A DNA stretch of 26,778 bases from Dimargaris cristalligena. Taxonomy: Eukaryota > Kickxellomycota > Dimargaritomycetes > Dimargaritales > Dimargaritaceae. Numbering within the stretch: position 1 is the first letter of the stretch; each line of letters begins with the position of its first letter. The DNA lies in the NCBI GenBank assembly GCA_027576995.1, contig JANBQC010000392.1, positions 1 to 26,778 of the forward strand, given 5' to 3'. The notes below the pieces were generated by a model that searched no databases, was not told where the DNA came from, and saw nothing but the letters and a program-made list of their open reading frames with translations. Shown here piece after piece: positions 10,723 through 21,980 of the stretch. The translations under genes were made by a program, and so were the position numbers.

Positions 10723-13244
10723 TTGAATAAAAGTCTCGGGGGTGCTAAATAATAGAATAATTAGCAATCGGCCACGGTAAGGGGGCGCTAACCCGCCAGA
10801 TGGTAAAGAATCCAACGGATAATGGCGGCAGGAGGGGCCTATATATAGGGAGAAATGATAAAAAGGGGAGGTGAATAATAGTGGTCTATATAGGTATGTA
10901 TCTAGGACAATGACCTGCTGGAGGAAGAGGTTACTATTATAGACATCCCCACCATTAGAAAGTGACAACTCTGGTATACTGGCGAGTGGAGAGGAAAGGG
11001 AAGGGAAGAGGGGGTAACAATAGCAATATAGTTAATTTTGTGAAACCGACTAAGTCACTAATGTAAGTGTATATAAAAGGTGTAGCCTGGTCAGGAACTT
11101 TAACGGCGTCTCTAGGAGAGGAGAAACGTCAGCTCAAAAGAATGCGGAGAAAGCGAGTCGGTTACACTGCAAAAGGGAATCTAAGCGAGGATTCGCTAGG
11201 GGAGGAGGGAGGGCGATAAAAAAAACAGCCAATTGGGTTTGGTGAATGGCATCCAAACTATCGCGGACTTAAATAAAGGACGGGTTGCTTCTTTCTTACG
11301 GATGGATTGGAATTGGTCTAGGCGGAGGGAAGAACCACTGCTTGTTAACCACCAATAATGGAAGGAAGCAATGCCTGGTCCACTCTAACGACAGGGACGG
11401 GGGAAGTGTGGCTGGAAAAGGGAAAGCGGTCCGTGGGTAATAGACCGGAGTGGCGTGAGGATAAGGAAAGAGTCAAATAGGGCTACAGGGAGAGTAATAC
11501 GGTACACACCTATTAGGTACAGCTAACAGACACACTCCTACAGTATATAGGCGCCCAACTAATGAAAGCTGCACACTCGCACAGGTAAGAAAAAGAAGAA
11601 ATATAAATGGGGGAAATAAACCAAAGGTGGGACAAAAAATGAGGGAGGACAGTGGTGAAGGGGAGGGGGAAGGCTGGGCAGAAAAACCGATGGTATCCGA
11701 CGGTTATGCTTATAGGCAAGAGGTGCGTGAAGCAGGGCGGGAATAAGAAACCCTTTATAGGCTTGGGCCCGAATAGGGAGAAATAGAAGGGGGCAGCAGA
11801 AAAAACACGTGATCCCACGGCAAGGTAAAGCTAGAGTCACACAAAATACTCCCCAAAGTAAAATGGAAAGAAGTTTAGAGGAAAGGAAGGGAGGGGGAAG
11901 GGCGGGTATTATATATGCATAGAAGGAGGAGTGGGAGTAAAACAATGGGGGGGAATAATGGCTGGCTGGGTTGCGTTGCGTTGGCGTTGCCTCTCACGGA
12001 TTGGTCAAGCGTAAGGATGGACTGTGAGTGGTCCAGAAGGAGTGAATGGGGAGGGTTAATAATAATCAAAGGAAGAGGAGGCCAAGGAAAAGAATGTGGG
12101 ATATGTAAGAGCAAAGGAAGGACAAGATGAGTAGGTATATAGGTGGTGATAATCCCTCTTCCTTATTCTTCTAATAATAATGGTAATAATAATGTACAGG
12201 CAGTTACTATGGTTGCGGTGAAAGGCGATAAGGCAGTGGTAATACATAATATACATACACGCATATGCATCGTCTATCCAGCACAACTTGGAGTCAGTAA
12301 ATAATATGGCCCAACTCACCAGTTATGGTGAAACATAACAGCCAGAAAACGGAATATAAGAAGAGAGGGAAAGCGGAGCCACCTTACATCAGCAGTGGTG
12401 GAGAAGGCAACTAATAGTTGGAGACAATATAGGTAAAGTAAGTAGGTGGAGAGTCCAAGTCCAGGTTTCGGAAGACAACCGGGTACTGGTGGCGAAAGAC
12501 CCTGGTTTATATACTTGACGTCTATTCAGGCAGAGTGAGTGAGTAGTAGAGTAGTGGCGGCGGTTGCTGACCGCCAGCATATATGGTGGGTGATGCGGAA
12601 AGGAAGATAAAGAGAGAGAGAGAGAGAAAGCCAGGCTGGAGATAATCCACATCAGCCTACGCTTCCAGCCTATCACACATCTTCCATAAACCGGGGAATG
12701 GGAGTTAATATCCAAGCAATGGGATATATTTGCGGAGGGATACCATTACATATATATGCGTCGATCCTCCGCTGACGATGGGATGGGGGATTTTATATTT
12801 GTCCCGCCGCCCGTGGTTCGCCCTCTCTTACTCAGATTTCATATAGCAAAAATGAGAGAGGCGGTGGGCTCTTCCTGGTCCTCTGTGTGGTATGGATGGG
12901 TTTCTCTTGGACTGTGTAATAGGGTTAGGGGGCATATACTAAACAGTAGGGAGAGTGAAAGGGGAGACGAATCGTGCATTTGAGGGACTAAGCAGTCCGT
13001 TAGCCTGCTGTTCTTTCTCTCTCCTCCCACTCTTCGCTGTAATAACGACTATGAAGGAAGATGGTCTGAGTAAAATACTATCACCTTACTAATTCTACGC
13101 ATATTTTGCAATATATATATAAGAGCTGCCAGAACTTATACATATAGGCCTTTAGGGTGACTGCCCATATAATCGACCGGTCCCCCTTGTTCTCCCAACT
13201 ATAAATAATCCTACTGTTCTAAACCTTGAGGAAATAATCCCCTG
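10723..13244. other. INTS6 upstream region, purine-rich on the + strand
   Basis: No gene is supported here. From about 10980 to 12130 the + strand is strongly A/G-rich, so the INTS6 sense strand is CT-rich like the leaders in front of other genes in this window. It is best read as INTS6 promoter or 5' leader. The open minus-strand frames across it are Pro/Phe/Leu/Ser-rich products of the skew and have no domain. An (AG)n run is at 12611-12627. Confidence 0.5.
12611..12627. repeat. (AG)n microsatellite
   Basis: An uninterrupted AG run of about 17 bases in intergenic DNA. Confidence 0.9.
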
Positions 13245-13567
13245 CTATATCACACAGCGCCCAACGACTCGCTGGGGGCCTGGATCTGCCTGAAATACAC
13301 CCTATCTATGTGAGGTTAGTTCACGTTCACCACCTCTATTCATGAATAGGATAATCCACGTGTCGCGCGATCTGCCCGTTTTCCCACTCACCTGGCGCAT
13401 GGAAAGCGGGCTTCGGTCTAGCATGGTCATAGTCATGGCCATAATGACCAGGACGTTTAATCGTGCTCCTTTCACTTACCTTCTCCCTTTATAAATACTG
13501 CCTGTATCAAATAGGTGGCTCCGCCAGGTACATTTACCAACCGCACCAGTCCCTTTCCAAATACAAT
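13245..13567 (-). CDS. Possible 3' end of an unidentified spliced gene
   Basis: Three short segments join in one frame on the minus strand. Segment one is 13567-13480, after TAG and before donor GTAAGT, and encodes IVFGKGLVRLVNVPGG then ATYLIQAVFIKGE. Segment two is 13417-13392, after TAG and before donor GTGAGT, and encodes DRSPLSMRQ. Segment three is 13289-13245, after TTTCAG, and encodes ADPGPQRVVGRCVI followed by TAG. Phases close (1, then 0). The last intron has an ACTAAC branch-like site about 30 bases before its acceptor. I do not recognise the protein. The 5' part is unresolved: an open frame at 14125-13966 (EMIKAELSQELVEHKVDRTH, then KFLTR) ends near a GTATGG that would join in phase, but this is speculative. 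Splice signals and frame continuity are the only support; the segments are short enough to arise by chance or to be a relic. Confidence 0.28.
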
Positions 13568-15340
13568 CTATATATCTAACAAGCCAGTACACTGTCATCT
13601 CGATACGGCATAGCCCGACTATGTAGTTATTAAAAAACTGTACATGGGGGAGAGGGTCACTTATATCTCGATTCTGACATGAGCCCCTACCTATCTATAA
13701 CTGACCATGTCTAATACAGTCACCAACTACCGCGGGGATCATTCAGCACAACCAATAGGCTACCCGTGAACTTCGTGACTAAAAGGCATGCATACATTCA
13801 AGGTATGGCCCCGCCCTAATGCATAAATGCATCCCTTGTCAAAGGTAAGTTATTCAATTTTATCCCGTCGTTTCATCCCTTTTCTTTCTCTCATATGCCG
13901 TGTCTTACCTTTCGCATTTATTTCACCAACATATAGGCATATGGGATGCATATGGCCCATACGTACCGCATATCGGATGCTTTAGCTATACGACTCATTC
14001 GAATATTCATGTTGATGTTAGTCCATAGTATAGTTATTAAGCCACAGTTACGGGTAAGGAACTTATGGGTTCTATCCACCTTATGCTCTACTAACTCCTG
14101 ACTCAATTCCGCTTTAATCATCTCCGCCCTGTTGGCAGGAATTGCCGGTTCACATGGTGCCAAACTAGATTCGCTAGGCCATTTTTAACCTCCGAAGATT
14201 GGCTGACGAACGCAGGCAACAAATCCCCAGCGCTAGTAGTTAATCAGGGCTGTAATAGGGGCTACCAGGGCAGTTAAGTACGTGGAATCTACCATTCGCC
14301 CAGCTATTCATCGAAAGTATATATCACGTGATCTATATCACCGCCCACTCAACTGTAGCTCCTCTTATTATCCATCTCCATAGATAGGAGAGGGCGACCA
14401 AGTAGCAAACCAACGTGTTCACGTGTTTATATATATATATATATATATATATCTCTATATACATAGACATAAATGTTCTTGTACTTCGCTATTGAGAATC
14501 CTGAACTGAAAGGGCCCTTGGCTCGCTAAGGAGCTCAGAGGTCGGCTGTGGAATTCCCGCCACCGCATTATTTGGATCATTAGGAAGGTAAATGTTGCGG
14601 TTAAATCAATCCCAGATGCATCCCATCAGGTCTCATACTATTGTTATTTGACCACTTATTTTTAAATCATTGTGCTAAAGTGGCTTGTTTGCGTGGTCAT
14701 GGGAACTCAAGGCCCACCACAAGGGAACTCTCCTCTACTCTCCTGTTCTATCCTCTCTAACCACTCCCCATTGCCATGGACGGGCTATTCTATCCGGCTG
14801 CCTTGGGTGCTGAGGGAGGGGTGGTATTGTGATGGGCTATGGGGACAGAGAGGGGAAGTGATCGCGTATCTCACCCCTTACTGACACCTTTCACTCTCTG
14901 ATGTCACGGCTACCTTTAGGAGCGTAGGTAGAGTCTGTCCCTGCCCCAGCAACCAGTAGGATGGGACATTGCCGTTCGTGGGCGATACCCTCCCAATGAT
15001 CCGCCCTTCCATGGAATACATTCAAGGCCCGCTTTATCGAACACCGCTCTAGTTATTTTGATAGGATAGCACTTCGTTTGTTAACCACAGCCAGTTATCA
15101 TTCCATTGCCACCCACCCTTTATTATGACCTGTCCCCTCTCCGCGACCAGCCACTGCCGCTTGTCCCGCTCACTGTGGCATCCTACGACTGTTATGAAAC
15201 CGGCCTTGTTCTTCAAGACCACCACTTCCGCCTGAATCCATCCCCTCTTTGTTTCTCTATTGCTAACCCATTCCGTATTCCAGAATTACCTTTCCGCCCC
15301 CTCCTTTATTACCCTCTTCCATTCATATATCCATTTCGCC
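13568..15340. other. Region upstream of the EHD gene, no confirmed gene
   Basis: This stretch holds the unresolved upstream part of the minus-strand candidate, a (TA)n array at 14428-14452, and the EHD promoter and leader. The last 250 bases before the EHD start are CT-rich, as before other genes here. Short open segments with donor-like ends occur on the minus strand near 15054-14915, but they do not form a convincing chain. Confidence 0.45.
14428..14452. repeat. (TA)n microsatellite
   Basis: Twenty-five bases of alternating T and A, the longest TA array in the window. Confidence 0.9.
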
Positions 15341-16953
15341 ATGGGTACTCCCGCCCCTAGCATCGCCGGTCAGAGTTTTGGTGCCCCATCCAATCAAGGT
15401 GGTGGGCAGCAGTCCTCGACGGACACGGTTTATGAAACGGCCATCGCAAACCTGCAGAAAATTTATCGCAAGAAGCTCAAGCCGCTTGAGACTACTTATA
15501 ACTTCGAGGCCTTCCATTCAGCCCCACTCAGCGACATGGACATTGAGGCCAAGCCTATGGTTCTCCTATTGGGTCAGTACTCCACTGGTAAAACCTCGTT
15601 CGTTGAGTACTTACTGCGCCAGCCCTACCCCGGTGCGCATATCGGCATCGAACCCACCACCGACCGCTTCATCGCCATCACAAGTGGCCCTGAACCCAAG
15701 GTCATTCCGGGCCATGCTGCCGCCGTGTCGGGTGACATGCCCTTCCAAGGCCTGCAGAAATACGGTAACGCATTCCTCTCCCGCTTCCAGGTCAGTTATT
15801 TTAGAGTCAAATGTCCCAATGTTTGACCCAACTAGTGTACATATCAAATGATCGATCCTTTTTCCTTTAGACTGTCCAATCCGTATCTATTGTAGGACAG
15901 CCCCCCTCCTTCCCATTGCCGTGCCAATTATGCAATGTGTATCACTCTATTAGGCAAATCAGAGCCTACTGTGCTATGGTTGGTCATTCATCATGTACTT
16001 TGCCCCTTGGTTGGGTGCTGATTTTCGCAATTTTCCACCCATCCCCCCCCTCCCTACACGCTTATACTCCTTTTCGTCCACCTCAGGTCTCGCAAATGCC
16101 TCACCCCCTGCTTCAATCCATGACCATTGTGGACTCTCCCGGTGTGCTATCGGGTGAAAAACAGCGTATCCAGCGGGGGTATGATTTTCCCGCGGTCATT
16201 GAATGGTTCGCCGCTCGGGCTAACATGATTCTGGTCCTCTTCGACGGCCACAAGCTGGATATTTCCGATGAGCTGAAGTCAGCCATTGGGGCCCTTCACG
16301 GTCAGGAGGACAAAGTACGGATAGTACTCAACAAATGTGACCAAGTCAGCGGCCAAGAGCTCATGCGGGTCTACGGCGCTCTCATGTGGTCGCTCGGCAA
16401 GGTGGTCCATTCCCCCGAAGTCATGAAAGTATGCCTGGGCTCCTTCTGGATTGAACCCCCGCAGCACCGCTACGACGACTGCCGGACCCTCCTCGAAGCC
16501 GAGCAAAACGACCTGTTGCGCGAACTCACCGAACTCCCCCAGAGTGCCGCCATCCGCAAAATCAACGAAATCGTCAAGCGCGCCCGTCTCGCCCGTGTCC
16601 ATGCCCTCATCATCGGCCACCTTCGCGGGTCCATGCCCAACATGTTCGGCAAGAAGAAGAAGCAGGCCGCCTTGTTGGACAACCTTCCCGACGAGTTCAA
16701 GAAAATCCAGATCCAGTATAATTTGGCTCCGGGCGACTTCCCCGACCCCCAGAAATTCAAAGAGAAGCTCCAGCTGTACAAATTGGAGAATTTTAGTAAG
16801 ATGAACACGAAATTAATCGAATCGGTTGACGAGGCCCTGTCGCGCGACTTTTTACAACTCATGCAACTGTTTCCCACCGCGACTAGCCATAATGTGAGCC
16901 ATTCATTCACTGGGGGAGCCCCATTGAAAACCGACTACTCGGGGCTTGGTTAA
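15341..16953 (+). CDS. EHD: EHD-type dynamin-like ATPase lacking the EH domain, two exons, 438 aa
   Basis: EHD proteins are membrane-tubulating ATPases of the dynamin superfamily that act in endocytic recycling. Exons are 15341-15790 and 16087-16953, with a 296-base GT-AG intron in phase 0 that joins FLSRFQ to VSQMPHPLL, where human EHD1 has RFMCAQLPNPVL. The EHD_N helix (LQKIYRKKLKPLE, near 39-50) is followed by KPMVLLLGQYSTGKTSF with the P-loop at 78-85, switch I EPTTDRF (104-110), DSPG (166-169), GEKQRIQRGYDF, and NKCD (232-235). The helical part includes LMRVYGALMWSLGK and PNMFGKKKK. The protein ends shortly after LMQLFP with GGAPLKTDYSGLG, so the C-terminal EH domain of animal EHDs (roughly 95 aa) is absent. 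None is fused at the N terminus, as in plants, and none is visible in the next 600 bases. The start is chosen for its good context (GCCATGG) and for where conservation begins; an in-frame ATG at 15260 would add 27 residues. Confidence 0.95.
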
Positions 16954-17567
16954 TCATCCATCTTTTACATGCAAATACATTAGCAAGGGAAGGAGAGGAA
17001 GCAAGGCCGGGCTGCCCGGTGCCCCGATTCCCTTTCCCTTATGTTTTCATCCGTTTTACATTCTGGTGCCGAATACATTTCATTTGATTTACTTTCTTTC
17101 ATCGACATCGTTTAAAATCTTCTTTTTTTTTCACACTTTATGCATTAGTTAGTTCAATTGATAAACCATGTGGTTTGGATATAGTATTGGCTACAGGATA
17201 AAATTATCTTACTGTGCTTTGAAGACCTTAGTTCGGTAGCTACCCTGGCTATTTAGGTAGATTCCGAATCGATTTTTATTACTCACAATTATGAACATGT
17301 CGAATACTATAGGATAGGTGGGTAGTGTGGATGGCGCTGGATTCTGTATCGGGAGAACGAATGGGATTGCCAGGAGCCTTTGGCGTTCATTAGGGGGGGG
17401 GTACTTTAACTACAACCATGGCTGTAAATCACCCCCGGGCCATGTAGTCCCATCCGTTCCCTAGTCTTTGAAATTGGCCTGATTGGCATTCGTGAACACC
17501 AGCTACAATGCCTTCCTTACGTAAACCCGTACTTCAATTTACGTTGAACTCTCTTAGTTTATTGTAT
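16954..17567. other. Convergent intergenic region between EHD and SRP9
   Basis: About 610 bases lie between two stop codons facing each other. It is AT-rich with a T8 run near 17123 and a G9 run at 17393-17401. No EH domain or other gene is visible. It should hold both 3' untranslated regions. Confidence 0.6.
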
Positions 17568-18383
17568 TTACCGCTTCTTCTTTTTCGATTTTTGGGCATT
17601 CCCACCTTTACCACCCGATGCTTTAGCAGCGCCTTTGGCGGGCTTAGCTCCCGCGGCCGAAGTGGAGTTGTTGGTGGCGGATGCGGTCTCGATTTCCCGC
17701 AAATCAAAATCAGCCGGACGGGAAATATTATGCATCGCACTGGCCAGGGTTTCTTGAAGTACACGAACCCGGTCGAAATCTGCGGGGGTTTGGGTGCAGT
17801 ATTGAAGAGTCTAGGGTACATTTATCACGGTACGGAAAACCAAAAAAATACGTTGGAGGTGAAGTGTATGATAAAGATAGAACAGTGGTGATGAAGGAGA
17901 TGCAATTAGTAGCCGTGGTTGGTAGAACTGAGTATGGGTAAGTATATCCCCAGTGAATTGCACATTGTACTGAAGGGTATTATACTGAATATAAGGTATA
18001 TAGGTCGGGCAGAGAGACTTACCACTACGTCGTTGGTAAGTTTGAATCGCATGGCGCCTTCGGTCGGCTGAAATTTGGTTACGAAGCGGATCTTTAGTCA
18101 ATAAGGTACATGTCCATGGAGGTGTGGTGGATGGGACGGATTTAAGTATATTAGCTGGTTAGCTTCGTGAGGTTGGCTAATGTTGGCTTATGCAGCGGCC
18201 CATAACTGTCTCACTATGAGCGACTCGGCGGAATGGCGGATAAAGGACTTGGGAAGTAAGAGATGAGAGAATCAGCCGTATACAGACAACCTATAGGTTA
18301 ATTGGACTTACATTGGCAGGGGCCGCTTGGTAGAATTCCTGAGCAGCCGCTTCGAAGTCGGCGAAGGAATCGTATACAGGCAT
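17568..18383 (-). CDS. SRP9: Signal recognition particle subunit SRP9, three exons, 127 aa
   Basis: SRP9 pairs with SRP14 on the Alu domain of the SRP RNA and helps pause translation while secretory proteins are targeted to the endoplasmic reticulum. Exons on the minus strand are 18383-18312, 18091-18023 and 17810-17568, both introns in phase 0 and GT-AG. The first exon encodes MPVYDSFADFEAAAQEFY, like human SRP9 (MPYYQTWEEF, AAEKLY). The second encodes IRFVTKFQPTEGAMRFKL then TNDVV, matching the human strand containing KVTDDLV. The third begins TLQYCTQTPADFDRVRVL, aligning with the human segment after DDLV without gaps. A Ser/Ala/Lys-rich tail of about 40 residues ends KSKKKKR. Human SRP9 is about 86 aa; the basic tail recalls yeast Srp21. 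The gene converges on EHD. Intron 1's acceptor reads AAAG, which is unusual but fits the alignment exactly. Confidence 0.88.
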
Positions 18384-19777
18384 GCCGATGGGTGGTGAAA
18401 AGGGAAAAGGGTATGGGATGTACAATAGGGAATTTAAGAGCCAGGTTTAAAGTAAGAGAGGGGCATTGGTGCCTAATGTGCATTCGCCCAGGACCCCCCT
18501 TTCTTGCGTACCTTCTTTCCGCTAGGATATATGCGAGGAGGAAGGATCTTCCACGCCATCTCTGGTGGGAGCGAGTGTGTGGATTCAAGGACTTTCTCCC
18601 ATTCATGGGACCTTCATACTGGCCTAATACCTTACAGGAGGGTCCCATTTCACCGCCCACACAAGTAATATCCCTCCGGCTTGGGCTTTCTAAACCCGTC
18701 CTTAAATCTAGGCCTTTCTGATTATATATGGGAGAAGTTCATTCAGGCTGTATAATGAAAAATCCATTGGATGCGGCCAATATTACTGGTTTAAAGCTAT
18801 TCTCACATATATTCGCCCATACACCTATTATGTAAAACCTTGTACAGCTGGTTTGAAGTTCACCCATATGGATATGTGTTGCATGGGGTTCATGGGCTCC
18901 ACTATATAACCCTGGGCATTTTTAGGATAAATGAATCCATACTGAGAGTTGTTAGGGCTACAGCCATGGAAGAAGAAGCATGGTGATTGTCATTAAACAC
19001 ACTTGCACGTTGGGATTGTTTCACCCCAGCCTTACAAACCGCGGAAGTGTTATTTACACATCTATTAGTTACTGCTGCATAGTAATTTGGTTTATTTGTA
19101 ATACCATTGTACTGAAGTAAGGGGATGGGGACAGTCGACTGATCTATCAGCTGGTTTAATCCAACTGATTTGTACTGTTTCTCGTGGAGGCCATTGGCAA
19201 GGAAGAGCACATATAATAGCGGCGCATTGCTTCGAGGGGCCAGTATTTGAAATGTAAGTCTAGTGTTACAGATTATGAAAATCCGGGCCCGTTTTATATA
19301 TAAAATGGTACAGGCTATACAGCATAGAAAGCTGGCTATTTGGATTTGCGTGAATACGTGAAAGATATAAACCCATGTATTGTAGGCTTCGAACAAAAGC
19401 ACAGGAGAGAGGTCCTGAAGGTTCGCGAGTGTGGCATTTTTTGGACTGTTCTGGCAGCTTTTTTTCAAGTATCTTTAAGCAGTGGCTAAGTTGTGGGGAG
19501 AGGGGACTGCCTGGACTTGAATACTGCCTGTTATAGCTGCACTCCAAGCCCCCTGGTTCGCCTCATCTTGTGTAACTAAACTGAGCTTTACGTCTACATC
19601 CCCGAGCCACCTTTGCCTTTCGTAGCTGACCGCATTTCTTCCAGTCTCCATACTCCACTCCCCACTTCCTTGGGTTGGTTCCTCGATACCGAATTATAGT
19701 TATAGTTATACCTATACTTCCCTCCCCCTTTCCACGAATACATTCAACGAAGGCTCCGCTTTATTCTCTTTGCTGCC
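18384..19777. other. Intergenic region between SRP9 and the PSMG1-like gene
   Basis: The two genes diverge here, so both promoters should lie within this 1.4 kb. It contains repeat copy 2 (18726-18871). A minus-strand frame at 19468-18902 is open for 188 codons but has no ATG near its beginning and no domain. From about 19620 to 19777 the + strand is CT-rich, the leader type seen before other starts. Confidence 0.5.
18726..18871 (+). repeat. Dispersed 146-bp repeat, copy 2 (upstream of SRP9)
   Basis: Same orientation as copy 1 at 8478-8623 and ungapped against it, about 92% identical by eye. It begins 343 bases upstream of the SRP9 start codon. Its core includes GGCTGTATAA and CCAATATTACTGG. 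Confidence 0.9.
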
Positions 19778-21980
19778 ATGCCCGTCCTGGATAGTCATGT
19801 ACTCGGGTCAAGTCCTGTTGGAGTGGAAAACGCTCTCCACCTGCTCAAGGCCTCCGCCTCCCCGCAAGTCTGTTCGTCCAATTCACAGACCACCTGTTTC
19901 CAATTTCCGCTCTCGTTGGGTTTGACCACCCTCCAACCGGCTCCCCAGGTGCCCCGTGGATTCGCCCTCCAACCCACCGTCGTGCTGAGCTACCCCGATG
20001 TGCGCCTGGCCGGTCTACGGGCCCTCCACTCGTTTACTCCGTACCGGTCATCGGGGACCAACGGTTCGTCGGCCACTGCTGGCAAGTCCGCCAATGGTCA
20101 GGGTGCTTCTACCCTGGGGGGTGGAGGATTCGCTCGGTCCGGTAATACGGGGGGTGCCTCCCACTTGTCGTCGGCCTCCGCGGCCGTTTCCTCCCTCAGT
20201 TTCCTACCCCCCTGTCTGACCCCGTCCGTTCGGGCGGTCTTTGGCTGTGGGGATGCCACCGTCGAACTAGCATCCGCTATTTATACCTGGCAGGGCCCGG
20301 CCTTCGATAATCCCGCCGCTGATACTGACCCGGCCCAGGCCCCCCAGCCTTTTGTGCAGGTGGTATCGGCTGAAGACCCATATGGGGTGGTGGATCAAGG
20401 CGCTGCCGCCCCCACTCGTTCGGTCGCCACGACGGCTGACCCGGCCGATCGCTCGGCTGCCCCGTTCCATTTCCCGGGTATTAGTGTCCCGACCTCGACC
20501 ATTCCGTCCACGACCGGGTCTTCGACCTGTCTGACTCAGCATGCCCAGACCGCCCCCACTGATAGTTCAACCGCATTCGCCCATCATCACGAAGAAAATC
20601 CCTTCGCTACTGCTTCCCACCGGAGTTCCGTCGCCTCCCCCACGGGGGCTTCAGGTACTGCTTCAGCAGCATCCCCCCAACGTCCGAAGAGTTCAGCGGA
20701 CCACCGGGCAATCCAAGTACATGTCCTGAACGTCACGGCGGATTGGGCGGAAACGGAACGGATTTCGTTGGTGCAAATCACCGGACTACCCGACCCCCAG
20801 AGTGTCCCCTGGTTCGCCGATGCCCTCGTGGCCTGGCTGACTAACCCGACCCGTCGGGACCCGGTGGGTTCGTCGGCCACATCGCCGTATAATATGCCTG
20901 CCGTTCTCGCCAATAGTCAAGGCTCATTTGCGAATACTCCGCTCGCCCCCACTGCTGCTGCTGCTGCCGCTGCCGCTGGTGCCTCACCTTCGGTAATGAG
21001 CGGGGAAGGTTCCCAGGTCCTTATCATGTCCCCCGTTCGGCGGGTGCTCATCGTTGCCGCCGCTGACTTCAAACCCAATCGGGGGGCAGAGGGTCAGGTG
21101 CACGAGTTTGGTTCCCCGTTCGAAGAGCCCATCATGCACTCGGCTAGCGCTCCGGTTAGCTCCACCAACCTGTCCTTCTTCTCGGGTAGCAGTAACTCTC
21201 GTCAGAGTAAGTATTATTATATCTTTCGTTAGCCAACGCCCCGTAATGCCACACGTAAACATCCTACCTCTAAATGGTTAAAAATCCCTCGTCTTGAAAT
21301 AGTTTATTATTAACTTTCCATGGTTGGTTGACCATCCCACTTCACCTTTATATTCACGTCCCTGGTTTTAGTGACCCCCGCCAGTTTGCCCCGCCTAGAC
21401 GCTAGCACGACGGTCAACGACCCCTTCCTGCATTCGCTTTGTTCGCTTTTGGCCGTCCAGGGCATTCCATTTACGGGTCTACTATACCCGGCCAAACGCC
21501 TGCCGGCCTACCTGAGTCATAGTGATACCTTTGCTCCCCGATCGACGGCCTACTCTACTTCAAGCGACGCCGCTGAGAGTGATGCTATCGACTCTACCGC
21601 TCTAGTCAAGGAAGCCCGGCTTAACTCCAAATTCGGCGAGCCCATCCCTGTTTCGTCGGAGGATCGGAAGGTAGGATAATACGGCCATTCTTATATACCC
21701 TCTATGTAGTTTACTATACATATATGTATTGGTCTTGGCCATGCATTTCTTTATTATATTTCCCGACTTTCTAACACAAAAACGTTAATATTTACCCACA
21801 CATACCCTATCCATTCGCTTATATTAGATTGTCGAGGCCCTTTGCTACGAGCTGGATGGCCTCACCGGTCTTCCCTTTAATTCGCAGAAGGGGTGCCAAA
21901 CCCAGTTACGCTACCAGGTTCGGCAAGCCCTGCTCTCACAGCACGAGCAGCTCGTCCAGGATAGTATGATGTACCTATAA
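19778..21980 (+). CDS. Three-exon gene, tentatively proteasome assembly chaperone 1 (PSMG1/PAC1)-like, 626 aa
   Basis: Exons are 19778-21206, 21372-21670 and 21828-21980, with GT-AG introns of 165 and 157 bases in phases 1 and 0; the stop is at 21978. PAC1 with PAC2 guides assembly of the 20S proteasome alpha ring. The tentative match rests on the order of short conserved-looking blocks: GCGDATVELASAIYTW (near 156-171, compare human AIGNNAVAFLSSFV), IQVHVLNVTADWAET (312-326), RRVLIVAAADFK (421-432, compare ITILTCRHVTDYK) and FLHSLCSLLAVQGIPFTGL then LYP (about 495-516, compare AAVLSYCQVWKIPAILYL). These blocks are separated by long Ser/Ala/Pro-rich inserts, including an eight-alanine run at 393-400 coded by GCT/GCC repeats. 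Human PSMG1 is about 288 aa, so this protein is more than twice as long. That the gene is real is nearly certain; the identity is about an even bet. The start follows a CT-rich leader and is the first ATG of the frame. Confidence 0.6.

Noticed and set aside
11513..12319. Several long minus-strand frames rich in Pro, Phe, Leu and Ser
   Set aside because: They are explained by the strong CT skew of that strand, which removes stop codons; no conserved motif.
14915..15054. Minus-strand open segment (HWEGIAHERQCPILLVAGAG) ending at a donor-like GTAGCC
   Set aside because: It looks hydrolase-like by eye, but another frame over the same bases is equally plausible, and no next exon could be joined in phase.
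16946..17152. Possible further EHD exon carrying an EH domain
   Set aside because: The frame has no EH-like or EF-hand sequence (no DxDxDG-type loop) and is too short.
18902..19468. Minus-strand open frame of 188 codons next to repeat copy 2
   Set aside because: It opens at TTG directly after a stop, has no ATG until near its end, shows no domain, and an overlapping frame looks equally protein-like. Best treated as chance or relic.
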